Below, in pieces: positions 45,500 through 56,275 of a stretch of 64,000 nucleotides of DNA. Position 1 is the first letter of the stretch; each line of letters opens with the position of its first letter. The notes beneath the pieces are model-generated. The model was given only the letters and a program-made list of their open reading frames with translations, did not search any database and had not been told where the DNA came from. The DNA comes from OLB9 sp041392785. GTDB lineage: Bacteria > Bacteroidota > Bacteroidia > Chitinophagales > Saprospiraceae. The translations under genes were made by a program, and so were the position numbers. Where the stretch lies: assembly GCA_041392785.1 (NCBI GenBank), contig JAWKLK010000001.1:186001-250000 (forward strand), in the 5' to 3' direction.

Positions 45500-48400
45500 C
45501 CAGTTTTTCGTTCAGATTATGGAGCTTTATCATACTCATGGACGAACAACAATTCCCAAGACCAAAGAAGAAGATTAAGCTCTTGGTTAGATCCTGTAAA
45601 GTCTGGGGTATCTACTCTTTCTTCTGCATCTACTTGTGTTTCTTATTCAGAGTTAATTACGGAATTTACAGCGACCCCTGTTTGTCAAGGAAATACCATT
45701 TATGATTTACAAATATCAGGTAGCTTGCCTTTTGGTCCATATTTAGCTCAAGTCGGAACTAAACAATTTAGATTTATAATTCATAGTCAACCATTTGCCA
45801 TAACCCTTGATATGAATCTTCCTAGCCAATCATTTCCTGGACAAACAAATAATATTCAATTAACAAATTTATGTACAGATATTAGTTATAATTACAATTA
45901 CCCTGTACCTAATTGTGCTCTTTTTTGCAACTTCAGCGCAACTTCTAGTTCTACAGCACAATGTGTAACTTCAGGTGCTTCGAATACTTTTGTGATACCA
46001 TTCCAGTTTGCAGTAACATCCGGCTCTGGTGATTACTCCATTAGCACTCGACCAACAAGTACCCCTATACCTAATGCTAACCCTAACCAATCGTACACAT
46101 TAGGTACATTTGATAACAATACGCTAGTCTATGTTGATGTAACAGATGATATAACTGGTTGCATAATAACCTTTGGCCCATACACCAGAAACTGTAACTG
46201 TACACTTATACCTGGATCACTTTCTTTAAATGCAGTATGTATAGAAGGTACTAATAATGTTGGTGTCAGCTTTAATGGTACTGGCACAAATTACACTATA
46301 AATGCTGGACCTAAAACTAAAACTAATGCAACACCCAATACGAACTATGAATTTGGACCTTATGGAAATCAGACTTTGGTAGTTTCTGTATCAGAAACCA
46401 ATGCTGGCTGTATGCCATTATCTGGGACAGTAAATCTAAGTTGTGCCCCTGATGTAGGTGAAATATATTTTACCAATCCTCTTCCAAATGGGTGTATAAG
46501 TAGTCTAACTACAATACCAGTAGATTGGAATCCTTCTGGTACGGGAAGACTTTTGATTTTAGAAGCGTGTTATGTAGGGACAAATACATGTGCAGTCATA
46601 GGCACTGATATAGTTGATGACGGAAGTTATGGGTTTTTAGCAGCAGAATTGACGGATGGCGATTATTATTTAAAATTATACGATCCAGATAATACAAACT
46701 ATAATGGAAGAAGTGGTGCTTTTACCGTATCAGGCTTACCAAATTGTGGAAAACAATCTTCAGGATTTGGTGGCATTACGGAAGGCCAATGTTATGATAT
46801 CAATTCAAACCAAGAAATTATGTGGGATCCTTTGGAGTCTGTTATTGGACAGGTTGTCTTAGAAATTTGTTTGTCTGACGGCTCCCAATGCTTTGTCATC
46901 GCAAATCCCACAGCCGATGATGGTAGTTATTCCTGGAACGTTGGACAATTGATGAATGGTAATTCACTACCTGCGGGAAATTATTACTTTAAAATATATG
47001 AAGCTGCTAATACTTCCAATATCGCTTTTTCATCGCAAATCACCTTGGCCACAGATTGTACAAGCTGTTTGTCCCCAACCATGCTTACAAGTGCAACGTC
47101 AGGCTCAAATGCTGTAAGTTTTACTTGGAGTGGTCCTGCTGGAATTTCAGCATATCAAATTGAATACAGTAATGACGGTGGTCAAAACTGGGTGATTATT
47201 AATACCAATTATGCATCAACATCCTATAATTTTACGACATTACCTGCTTGTCAAAGTATGGATTTTAGAGTTGCTTCTGTTTGTGAAGTCGGACTTTCTG
47301 ACTATACCACTATTGATTTTGTTACACCAGGATGCAGCGGTCCTGGTGGAGGCAATGGTACATTAGCCATTTTTAATAGTAGTTGTCCTGGTGATGACGA
47401 AGATGAAGAAGATCCATATTTTATAAATTGTCCTGATGGATTTTATATTTTTGGCGTAGAAAATGCCAATAATTGTACAGCTTTTGTAAACTGGTCACAA
47501 CCAATTGCATTTGATAATTGCAACGTAACAGTAACTCAAATTTCTGGACCTACATCAGGATCAGCAGTCCCTGCTGGTATTTATTATGTCGCTTATATGG
47601 CAGAAGATAACAATGGAAATTCTGCAACTTGCTTTTTTTATGTCCATGTTGTTGATAATCAAGAGCTACAATTTGTCAACTGCCCTACAGGTCCTTATGT
47701 TTTTGGAAATGACCCTGATCAGTGTTCAGTAACTGCCAATTGGTCGATTCCAGTAGCAACAGACAACTGTGCAGTTACGATCAACCATATTTCAGGTCCT
47801 GTGCCTGGCGATGTTTTAGTTCCAGGTACTTACACGGTAGTTTATGAAGCTACTAACAATGCCATTCCTGCGGAGACAGCTACATGTTCATTTCAAGTTA
47901 TCATCAACGAAACTCAATATCCTGAGCTCAACTGTCCACAAGACGTGACCGTATCCAATGACCCTGGAGTTTGCGAAGCAGCTGTGGATCGGCTGCAATT
48001 GGAGTTTTCATTTGATAATTGTCCTTATACTGTTACTTGGACATCATCGCCAACAAATGTGACGGGTACAGGTACAAGTACATCTACCAATGCTTCAGGC
48101 GCAATATTTCCAGTAGGTGTGACCACAGTCACCTACACTATTACCGAGAATGAAGATAATGGTAATGGCATACAGTCCAGCTCTTGTGATATCATAGTCA
48201 CCGTAGTAGATGATGAAACGCCGATGATTACCTGCCCTGCCAATGTAACTATAGGTACATCTATGGGCGGCTTAGATGATTGCGAAGGCGAATATACCTG
48301 GACACATCCCACACCTACAGACAATTGTGGTGTCACTGTTTACACCATTACATACACCAATCCTGATGGAACCACTGAAGGACCTATCAATTTACTAGGT

Positions 48401-51400
48401 TTAGCTGGTACATCCATTACGAGAGATTTTTATAAAGGTCTCTCTACCATGCTGTATCAAGTAGAAGATGCTGCTGGCAATATTATAGAATGTACCTTTA
48501 CAGTATTAGTTGAAGACGACGAAAACCCTATGATCTTCTGCGAAGAAGTTGTGGCTACCAATACTTTCAACTACACAGGCCCTAGAGACATCAAGCCCAA
48601 TGACACAACACAGGTCGTCATCCATGTGGCACCATCTATGAGCATCACTGATGTCAATATATTGAGTCTTATAGGTACACAGCCGGATATGGGTGGACTT
48701 AGCGTGACTTTGACCAGTCCTGCTGGCACTGAAGTAACGTTTTTTGATGCGTTATGTGCCGGGACAGCTGACTTTGATATGAAGCTAGATGATGCAGCTA
48801 CTACTGCTGTGGCATCAAGCGGATGTGCACCGTTGGGTAGTGGTGGCTTAGTCATTCCTCAGGAAGCACTTGCATTGTTCAATAGTGAAAACAGTGCAGG
48901 AGATTGGATATTGACTTTCCATAATACTTACACAGGTAAGTGTGGTGTATTACAGACTTTTTCACTGGAGATCATTGGCAACGCCCTCACACCTGCTGGC
49001 AATCGTCTTCAAGTGCAAGCTGATCCACATACCTGTACCTACACTATGACAGAGCAGGATTTTGATCCGAGATTTACAGACAATTGTCCTGATCCATATA
49101 TCAGACACAACTATATATTTGGGCCATTCGACAGCACACTTCAGGGAAGCGTGTTTGCTTTGGGCGAGCATGTCATCACTTGGACGGTATATGATCAGAG
49201 TGGCAATACAGCTACTTGCAATCTCATCGTAGAAGTATTGGATACCCAGGCTCCTCATTTTACCAATTGTCCTAGATTGGATATCATCCAGAATGTAGAG
49301 ACAGAGCGATGTGGCGCTTATGTGACATTTTCTGAGCCATTAGCGATAGACAATTGCTGGACGGCGACCGTTACCAAGACAGATGCAACGGGACTGAATT
49401 CTGGTAGTATTTTCCCTACAGGTACCACTATATTGGAGTATCTAGCTGCAGATCCTGCGGGCAATACAGCAGTATGTTCGCTGCGTGTCATCGTCAATGA
49501 CCACATACCACCAACCATGGAGTGTCCGGCTTCGGTCACGGAGAGCACTGACCCTTGGAAGTGTAGTGCGATCGTACAAAACATCGCACCACAAAAAGTA
49601 AATGACAACTGTAGGGACAATCTTTCTATCCAATATCAAATAGAATATCCTCTAGGCAGTGGTATCATCGTAGATGGTGGCATGGCTGATGCGAGTGGTA
49701 CAGAGTTTTTGGATGGTGTGAGCAAAGTGACTTATAAGCTCAATGATCAGCCCCATCTTTTATTTACCGAAGTGTCCCATGATATAGGGATTACCAATGG
49801 TGGCATGGATCCAGTACCTTATACAGTCTTGACGACTAATGATTATGTAGAAATCACCAATTTGGGTGCTGCATCTATCAATGCGAGTGGACTACAGGTA
49901 GAGCGTCTCGGAGGCATGATGCCAGAAGTATTTACCATTCCTGACAATACCATCATCGGAGTAGGTCAGACTTTGGTCATCCACTTTGGCAATGGGGTGG
50001 ACAATCCCGCAGGTTTATTTTTTAATGTGCCATGCGCAATAGATATGACTACAGGACAAGGGGCAGCTTACGTGATGAGCTTCAAAGGCAGAGTTTTGGA
50101 TGTTGTAGCTGTCAATGGGTTTGCCCCTATTGGTCTAGGTACCGTATCAGTGGTAAGCAGTGCTGACTGGACAGGTAGCATACCTACTATGCGTAGCAAA
50201 GGTGGCGTTATTCGTAAGTTTTCGTATGACAATCATCAGGCTTATGATTGGGTAGACGCAGATGTATGCAATCCATTGACTATAGGACAAGTAAATCCTA
50301 CAATAGATATCAGCCCTGATAATGGTAGTACGATAGGTTTCCAAAGTATCATGCCAAATATGGTTACTTGCGAATTTAAAGTCACGATTCTAGATCAGGA
50401 ATTGCCGTATTGCGGAGAATTTGATGAATATGTATATACTACAGCCAGCAATACTAATGTACCTAATAGTATCATTGGTGGAAAGGTATTCAAGTCTGTC
50501 ATAAATGTTCCTGACAGCTATCTTGTAGGCGATGTTGACTTGCTCAATATAATAGGATCTCATCCGAATACAGGAGATTTGATATTCAAATTGACATCAC
50601 CAGAAGGTACTCAAGTAGTATTATTTGAAGGACTGTGCCCTGGTGGAGCTGATTTTGATGTCAACTTGGATAGTGATACCTTAAGATCAATCACAACAGC
50701 TACTTGTAATCCATTGGGTGGCGGTGAGTTTTATGCACCTTTGCATAGACTTTGTGATGTAAATACTGCCTTCTATGGCGAAAACGCACAAGGTGATTGG
50801 ACATTGGAGATAGCAGACACAGTAGCATTGAATAGTGGTATGCTTACTAGCTGGAATCTTCGTCTTTGGGCTATAGCCAATTACTCCCAAGGAGATACTA
50901 TATTTAATAATGAGCCTGGACTTTGTGGTGCAGATTTTACTTGGGTACATCCTAGGATTATCGATAACTGTAAAGTCGGAACTGTAGAACTTAAGTACCT
51001 AAGTGACATGGACATTCCGCTTCCTACTAGTCCTGGCATTATTGTTCAAGCAGACACCATTACTGAGTTTTTTGCTGTGGGCACGACAATAGTCCGATAC
51101 ATATTGACAGATGGCAGTGGCAATGTTGACTCATGTGAATTTAAAGTCACTATCAAAGATATTGATAAACCTCAGGTGTCTTGTCCTGCTGACATACTTG
51201 TCTATCTCAAAGGTGGTGAATGTCGTAAAACAGTTTGTTATTGGCCGATTTTGGCAACTGATAATTGTGCGGTGACAGATACCACGTACAGTATTGAACC
51301 GTGTACTTATTTTGAAATTGGTACCACGCCGGTGACTATTTACGTGTATGATGCGGCTGGAAATGTTGACTCCTGCACTTTCAATGTAGTGGTAATCGAG

Positions 51401-54400
51401 CATGAGCCTACCAGCAATACATTGAGTTGCATAAATCATCTTAATTTAAGCCTTGACGGAAATTGTCAGGCAGAGATTACACCAGACATGCTTTTCAGCG
51501 GAGATGATTATAGATGTTATGAAGATTATATTGTTACACTGAAAAATGAATCAGGTATTATTTTGGTAACATCGCCATTCGTATATTTAGAACATGAGGG
51601 GAAAACATTGACATTTGAAGTACTTGATCCTTTATCAGGAAATAGTTGTTGGGGTACAATTCTTATAGAAGCAAAGGCTATACCTGTTATAGAATGTCCA
51701 AAAGATACCATGATTTATTGTAGTACGAATAAAGATTTAAAAGACGAATTTGGCCAATTGTTATTGGGTGAAGTAGTATTAACATCATGTAAACCCGTTG
51801 TACAAATTACACATGAAGACGTTGTAGTTAAAAACACCCAATGTCGTGACACAATTGCAGCAATTTATAGAACTTTTTATGTTTCGGATAAAGAAGGAAA
51901 TGCTGCGTCATGCACTCAAGAAATTTTAGTGAAGGCATTTGATTTTGACCAAATTTTATGGCCTAAAGATACGATATTGAGTTGCGATTTGGTAGGTCAA
52001 AATCCAAAATTGATTCATCCTGATAGTATCGGTTACCCGACAATAGGCGGTGTTATTGTAGATAAAGTCAATGCACTTTGTAATCTATCGCATACCTATG
52101 AAGATCAGTATTTGTGGATTTGTGGAGGTAGTTATGAAATTTTAAGAAAGTGGATTATCCGCGATAGATGTGAATCAATAGGAGAAGGAAACCCAATAGT
52201 TTACTATCAATTAATTGAGGTATTGGATACTTCTCCTCCAATATTGTCGCCTTGCCCTGATGATTTAGTATTGAGTGTGGATCCTTGGTCTTGCTCAGCT
52301 AGTGGTTACCTGCCTATTCCTGATCTATTAATTGATAAGTGTTCAGAACTCGAATTTAAAGCTTATATCTATGGAGGTGGTTTTATAAATGTTGAAGGAA
52401 ACATCCAAGATGGAGATTTGAAAATATTTGTGAATCACATCAAAAAAGGATCAAATACCAAAGTAAAATACGTATTAACTGATGCTTGTGGAAATGAATC
52501 TATTTGTCTATTTAAAGTAAGAGTAGTGGATCAAACTCCACCTGTTGCAATTGCAAAGCAAGATATTGTCATAAGCCTTTCTGGAAATGGTGCCGGAGAA
52601 GGAGCAGCAAAATTATATGCCCACCAATTAAATAATGGTTCTTATGATGGGTGTACTGACATTAAGTTTGAAGTAAGGAGAGTAGATGGCGGCTCATGCG
52701 GTAACGTAGGAGTAAACAACCACAATAACAACAGCACATTCAATGGCAACAACTTCGCAAGTGAAGTACCAGGAGCAGTATGGTTCCACCCAATGGATAG
52801 CAAATACACGAATGCAGATGGCAACTTCGATACAGATGGTGGCGAATTTGTAAAATTCTGTTGTGATGATATCCCAGAGGGAGAAGAATATGGCTTACAC
52901 GATGTAGAGTTGAGAGTATGGGATGATGGAAACATGAATGGCTTATATGGTGACAACTTGATCATAGACGGCATGAAAGACAATTACAATACCACATGGG
53001 TAACAGTAAGAGTAGAGAACAAATTGGCACCAGTGCTAGTATGTCCAGCAGATGTTACAGTGACATGTGATATGGAGTTGAACTTGAGTGTAGGCCAGGA
53101 TACGAAGGCAACAGATGTAGACTTGACAATGACAGGTTATCCAAGTGCATATGACCTATGTAAAGGCTTAGACATCATCTACAGAGATGCATGGATAGGT
53201 ACTTATGATGAGATCTGTAAATCAGGTACAATCAGAAGAACATTCAAAACTACAAAAGGAAGTGTAAGTGTAACATGTGTACAATACATCACAGTAACCA
53301 CAGTAGCCTTCCCATTCGTGGTGACCTTCCCACAAGATGGTCAAACGACACCATGGGATAAATGTGGTTTCAACTCAGATGACTTAAACGATCAAAACAA
53401 TTCCTTGATCAAGAGACCAGTGGTAAATAACGGGCCATGTGATATCATTGTTGAAAATATAACCATTGACACATTTAATAATGAGAATGGCGCATGTAAG
53501 AAATGGAAAGTGACGTATAATTACTTGAACTGGTGCACACAAGAATCAAGCGGTCCTTGGGTTCATTATTACACTTATAAGGATGTGGAAGCTCCAATAT
53601 TGACATGCAGCAATCAAATGTTTGCCGCAAATCCACTTCCTTCCAATCCAGATGGTGCATGTTATGCAAGCGTAGTATTGGAAGCATCAGCGACAGATAC
53701 GTTGATCTGTGCAGAGGAGAGCTGGATTAAATGGCAAGTATTTGCTGACCTATGGGCTGACGGTACAGTAGACAGATTAGGATCAAGCTTTATCAACAAA
53801 GCGTACAATGGCATCTGGGTATACATCCCAAGAATACTAAACGGATCAGTAAACCCAACTTGGACGGCAATGCAGAATTTACATCCAAACTTAGTATTGG
53901 CAGATGAGTTGTATGTGACGTATGTGAAGCCGTCAGCAGCAAGTGGTGGCACAGCGACATTACCAGCCTTCAACTTATTGGCAGAGAATATCAACCACAA
54001 AGTACTTTGGAAAGTGACAGATGGTTGTGGCAACGTAGATCAGTGTGAGAGTACAGTGATGTCAGTTGATAAAAAACCACCAACCCCATACTGCGTAAGC
54101 GTACACACAGCATTGATGAACAGCAATCCAAAGATGGTAGAATTGTGGGCAGTAGACTTCAATAAAGGTTCATTTGATAATTGTACACCACAGTCAAAAT
54201 TGTACTATACTTTTGAAGGAGTACATCCAGTATTGAGTAAGCTTGATCAAATACACTATTTCAAAGGAGCTGGACAAAATGCAACTGAAAACGAGTACAA
54301 CCAAGGAAAAGCATTCAAATGGTTGCCATCTTCTAGAAGTGCAGGAGCAGTATGGTTGGCGGCAGGGCAATATCAAGTGAGTGTAAGCGTATGGGATGAA

Positions 54401-55675
54401 GCTTGGAATATGGATAACTGTATAGTCAATTTACAGATTAATGAGACTTCTCCGGCATTAAAATTAATAGCTGGATCAGTCAAAACTCACCAAGATATTA
54501 GAGTGAAGGATGTCAATGTAGAATTTACTTCCATCAAACCAGAATCCCCATTAACAATCATAACAGGTGAATCTGGAACCTATTCAAATCAGGCTGATGT
54601 CAATTATAGATATGATATCAAAGCAAGTAAAAATGACATTTACTTAAATGGAGTATCGACATTAGATCTAGTATTTATTCAGAGACATATCCTTGGTATT
54701 CAACCGATCAACAATCCATATTTATTGATTGCTGCCGACGCAGATAATAATGGTGTCGTTTCTGTTAACGATTTATCAGCATTAAGGAAGTTAATTTTGG
54801 GCATATACGATGTTTTGCCAAATAATAAGAGTTGGAGATTCCCTATAAAAGATCAATTATTAGATGTTTCCAAGCCATTCCCTTTTATTGAGACAATCTC
54901 TATTGCCAATCATGACAAAGACATGTTAAACCAAGACTTTGTAGCGGTGAAAGTAGGAGATATCAATGGAGATGCAAGAGCAAACATTCAAAATCAAGTG
55001 CTTCCAAGATCAGCCATGAGCCTTAAATTTGCAATAGAAGATCAGTTTGTGATGCAAGATGAAGTTGTACGTATACCAATAACTGCAAGCAACTACAATG
55101 ATATCTTTGGATACCAGTTCACAATGGGTATGAGAGGAGCAGAATTTGTAGATGTAGAATCAGGAGCATTGTCAATGAGTGCATCAAATGTAGGAGTATT
55201 CGCAGATAAATTGACAATGAGTTATGCAAGCCAAGAAACAGCAACAGTAGCAGAAGGAGAAGTATTGTTCACATTGGTATTGAAATCCAAAGGAGCAAGC
55301 AGCCTAAGTGAAGTGTTGAGTCTAGGTTCAGAAATAACACCTGCAGAATCGTACATAGGAAAAGATATGGAAGTAGGAAAAGTAAGTTTGGAGGTAAGAG
55401 GCGCAAATGCAGAAGGCTTCGCAGTATACCAAAACGAACCGAACCCATTCAGAACAGAAACAGTGATCAGATACAACATGCCAGAAGCAGCAGCAGCCAC
55501 TATTACAGTGTATGATGTAACAGGAAAAGTAGTAGCATTGAGAAATGTGAATGCAGTGAAAGGTATGAATGCTGAGAAATTTACAAGAGCTGACATCAGC
55601 GCAAGCGGAGTACTAATGTACAAAGTAGAAAGCGGTGACAACGTAGCGAGTAAGAAAATGATCATCATCGAGTAA
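45500..55675 (+). CDS. Giant surface protein, C-terminal part: FN3, HYR, P, lamin-tail-like, dockerin, cohesin-like and T9SS domains
   Basis: Open from just after the A5 run; an ATG exists at 45812 and other starts further on, but the frame is best read as a continuation of 44113-45498 (about 3,850 codons together). Domains in order: end of protease (LSSWLDPVKSG), Ig-like units, FN3 (47060-47335), several HYR units (CPANVTIGTSM, CPASVTESTD, CPADILVYLKG with DNC cores), two proprotein-convertase P domains (about 48550-48990 and 50460-50880), a lamin-tail-like domain between them (49750-50150), more HYR-like units, a dockerin type I pair (54640-54810: GVSTLDLVFIQRHILGI, ADADNNGVVSVNDLSALRK), a cohesin-like domain (54990-55400) and a type A T9SS sorting domain (YQNEPNPFRTETVIRYNMPE to KKMIIIE). 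Likely a surface-anchored proteolytic adhesin. Confidence 0.85.
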   Translation, partial: PVFRSDYGALSYSWTNNNSQDQRRRLSSWLDPVKSGVSTLSSASTCVSYSELITEFTATPVCQGNTIYDLQISGSLPFGPYLAQVGTKQFRFIIHSQPFAITLDMNLPSQSFPGQTNNIQLTNLCTDISYNYNYPVPNCALFCNFSATSSSTAQCVTSGASNTFVIPFQFAVTSGSGDYSISTRPTSTPIPNANPNQSYTLGTFDNNTLVYVDVTDDITGCIITFGPYTRNCNCTLIPGSLSLNAVCIEGTNNVGVSFNGTGTNYTINAGPKTKTNATPNTNYEFGPYGNQTLVVSVSETNAGCMPLSGTVNLSCAPDVGEIYFTNPLPNGCISSLTTIPVDWNPSGTGRLLILEACYVGTNTCAVIGTDIVDDGSYGFLAAELTDGDYYLKLYDPDNTNYNGRSGAFTVSGLPNCGKQSSGFGGITEGQCYDINSNQEIMWDPLESVIGQVVLEICLSDGSQCFVIANPTADDGSYSWNVGQLMNGNSLPAGNYYFKIYEAANTSNIAFSSQITLATDCTSCLSPTMLTSATSGSNAVSFTWSGPAGISAYQIEYSNDGGQNWVIINTNYASTSYNFTTLPACQSMDFRVASVCEVGLSDYTTIDFVTPGCSGPGGGNGTLAIFNSSCPGDDEDEEDPYFINCPDGFYIFGVENANNCTAFVNWSQPIAFDNCNVTVTQISGPTSGSAVPAGIYYVAYMAEDNNGNSATCFFYVHVVDNQELQFVNCPTGPYVFGNDPDQCSVTANWSIPVATDNCAVTINHISGPVPGDVLVPGTYTVVYEATNNAIPAETATCSFQVIINETQYPELNCPQDVTVSNDPGVCEAAVDRLQLEFSFDNCPYTVTWTSSPTNVTGTGTSTSTNASGAIFPVGVTTVTYTITENEDNGNGIQSSSCDIIVTVVDDETPMITCPANVTIGTSMGGLDDCEGEYTWTHPTPTDNCGVTVYTITYTNPDGTTEGPINLLGLAGTSITRDFYKGLSTMLYQVEDAAGNIIECTFTVLVEDDENPMIFCEEVVATNTFNYTGPRDIKPNDTTQVVIHVAPSMSITDVNILSLIGTQPDMGGLSVTLTSPAGTEVTFFDALCAGTADFDMKLDDAATTAVASSGCAPLGSGGLVIPQEALALFNSENSAGDWILTFHNTYTGKCGVLQTFSLEIIGNALTPAGNRLQVQADPHTCTYTMTEQDFDPRFTDNCPDPYIRHNYIFGPFDSTLQGSVFALGEHVITWTVYDQSGNTATCNLIVEVLDTQAPHFTNCPRLDIIQNVETERCGAYVTFSEPLAIDNCWTATVTKTDATGLNSGSIFPTGTTILEYLAADPAGNTAVCSLRVIVNDHIPPTMECPASVTESTDPWKCSAIVQNIAPQKVNDNCRDNLSIQYQIEYPLGSGIIVDGGMADASGTEFLDGVSKVTYKLNDQPHLLFTEVSHDIGITNGGMDPVPYTVLTTNDYVEITNLGAASINASGLQVERLGGMMPEVFTIPDNTIIGVGQTLVIHFGNGVDNPAGLFFNVPCAIDMTTGQGAAYVMSFKGRVLDVVAVNGFAPIGLGTVSVVSSADWTGSIPTMRSKGGVIRKFSYDNHQAYDWVDADVCNPLTIGQVNPTIDISPDNGSTIGFQSIMPNMVTCEFKVTILDQELPYCGEFDEYVYTTASNTNVPNSIIGGKVFKSVINVPDSYLVGDVDLLNIIGSHPNTGDLIFKLTSPEGTQVVLFEGLCPGGADFDVNLDSDTLRSITTATCNPLGGGEFYAPLHRLCDVNTAFYGENAQGDWTLEIADTVALNSGMLTSWNLRLWAIANYSQGDTIFNNEPGLCGADFTWVHPRIIDNCKVGTVELKYLSDMDIPLPTSPGIIVQADTITEFFAVGTTIVRYILTDGSGNVDSCEFKVTIKDIDKPQVSCPADILVYLKGGECRKTVCYWPILATDNCAVTDTTYSIEPCTYFEIGTTPVTIYVYDAAGNVDSCTFNVVVIEHEPTSNTLSCINHLNLSLDGNCQAEITPDMLFSGDDYRCYEDYIVTLKNESGIILVTSPFVYLEHEGKTLTFEVLDPLSGNSCWGTILIEAKAIPVIECPKDTMIYCSTNKDLKDEFGQLLLGEVVLTSCKPVVQITHEDVVVKNTQCRDTIAAIYRTFYVSDKEGNAASCTQEILVKAFDFDQILWPKDTILSCDLVGQNPKLIHPDSIGYPTIGGVIVDKVNALCNLSHTYEDQYLWICGGSYEILRKWIIRDRCESIGEGNPIVYYQLIEVLDTSPPILSPCPDDLVLSVDPWSCSASGYLPIPDLLIDKCSELEFKAYIYGGGFINVEGNIQDGDLKIFVNHIKKGSNTKVKYVLTDACGNESICLFKVRVVDQTPPVAIAKQDIVISLSGNGAGEGAAKLYAHQLNNGSYDGCTDIKFEVRRVDGGSCGNVGVNNHNNNSTFNGNNFASEVPGAVWFHPMDSKYTNADGNFDTDGGEFVKFCCDDIPEGEEYGLHDVELRVWDDGNMNGLYGDNLIIDGMKDNYNTTWVTVRVENKLAPVLVCPADVTVTCDMELNLSVGQDTKATDVDLTMTGYPSAYDLCKGLDIIYRDAWIGTYDEICKSGTIRRTFKTTKGSVSVTCVQYITVTTVAFPFVVTFPQDGQTTPWDKCGFNSDDLNDQNNSLIKRPVVNNGPCDIIVENITIDTFNNENGACKKWKVTYNYLNWCTQESSGPWVHYYTYKDVEAPILTCSNQMFAANPLPSNPDGACYASVVLEASATDTLICAEESWIKWQVFADLWADGTVDRLGSSFINKAYNGIWVYIPRILNGSVNPTWTAMQNLHPNLVLADELYVTYVKPSAASGGTATLPAFNLLAENINHKVLWKVTDGCGNVDQCESTVMSVDKKPPTPYCVSVHTALMNSNPKMVELWAVDFNKGSFDNCTPQSKLYYTFEGVHPVLSKLDQIHYFKGAGQNATENEYNQGKAFKWLPSSRSAGAVWLAAGQYQVSVSVWDEAWNMDNCIVNLQINETSPALKLIAGSVKTHQDIRVKDVNVEFTSIKPESPLTIITGESGTYSNQADVNYRYDIKASKNDIYLNGVSTLDLVFIQRHILGIQPINNPYLLIAADADNNGVVSVNDLSALRKLILGIYDVLPNNKSWRFPIKDQLLDVSKPFPFIETISIANHDKDMLNQDFVAVKVGDINGDARANIQNQVLPRSAMSLKFAIEDQFVMQDEVVRIPITASNYNDIFGYQFTMGMRGAEFVDVESGALSMSASNVGVFADKLTMSYASQETATVAEGEVLFTLVLKSKGASSLSEVLSLGSEITPAESYIGKDMEVGKVSLEVRGANAEGFAVYQNEPNPFRTETVIRYNMPEAAAATITVYDVTGKVVALRNVNAVKGMNAEKFTRADISASGVLMYKVESGDNVASKKMIIIE

Positions 55676-55704
55676 TCGGTGTGTGAACAGTAGATTGAGT
55701 AAAC

Positions 55705-55740
55705 AAAAAATAGCCTAGAAGATTTTCTAGGCTATTTTTT
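55705..55740 (+). terminator. Terminator of the giant protein gene
   Basis: Perfect 16-bp stem AAAAAATAGCCTAGAA (55705-55720) with TTCTAGGCTATTTTTT (55725-55740) and a 4-base loop, 30 bases after the stop. T-run follows. Confidence 0.9.
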
Positions 55741-55799
55741 TTAAAATGTACAAAGCAAATTTCAGACAGAAACTATCAAGGCAATGTTGCATTTACTTA

Positions 55800-56189
55800 G
55801 GGCCTGTTGAAAAAGTCAGCATCATTCAATTTAAAGACAGCTATTGGTCTGGGATATCGTTCAAAAAACAAGCGATAGTAAATGAAGAGTCAAAAGTGCG
55901 TCTATCGCTTTCGTAGAATATTAAGATTAAACTAATGATAATCAAGGCGATAGAAAAAGCATTTTGACTCGGGAATGAACGTTGCTTCGCAATCGCCTTT
56001 TTTTGAACTGGACTTTTTTGTTTACTTTTTTTGACAGGAAAAAAAGTAAAAGCCTTGCCGGCTCGAGGCAAAAGTTAAAATGAAGTGCAAATGATTCGTG
56101 TGTTTTGCAGAAATTCCCGTGCATCGAAATCAATAAATTTAAATATATAGAATTGATAATCAATAATATACATTATACCAAGCAGGCCC
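55800..56189. mobile_element. MITE-like element, copy 3 (long form)
   Basis: Ends GGGCCTG and CAGGCCC are perfect 7-base inverted termini, extended imperfectly (GGGCCTGTTGAAAAAG against the complement of the right end, GGGCCTGCTTGGTATA). Flanked on both sides by TACTTA (55794-55799 and 56190-56195), a 6-base target duplication. 390 bases, no transposase. The inner part holds GCGATAG palindromic pieces and a TTTTTTTGACAGGAAAAAAA dyad. Confidence 0.75.
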
Positions 56190-56275
56190 TACTTAAAATT
56201 ATGCCACCTATACTTGTAGTAATAATCCTTGCTCATGGTGTAAATTCAATATTAACAATAGGTGGATCAACTCAT

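Noticed and set aside
45027..55668. Several 60-150-codon frames on the minus strand inside the giant gene
   Set aside because: They are opposite to a frame with clear domain content, have no promoter, and have protein sequence without family features.
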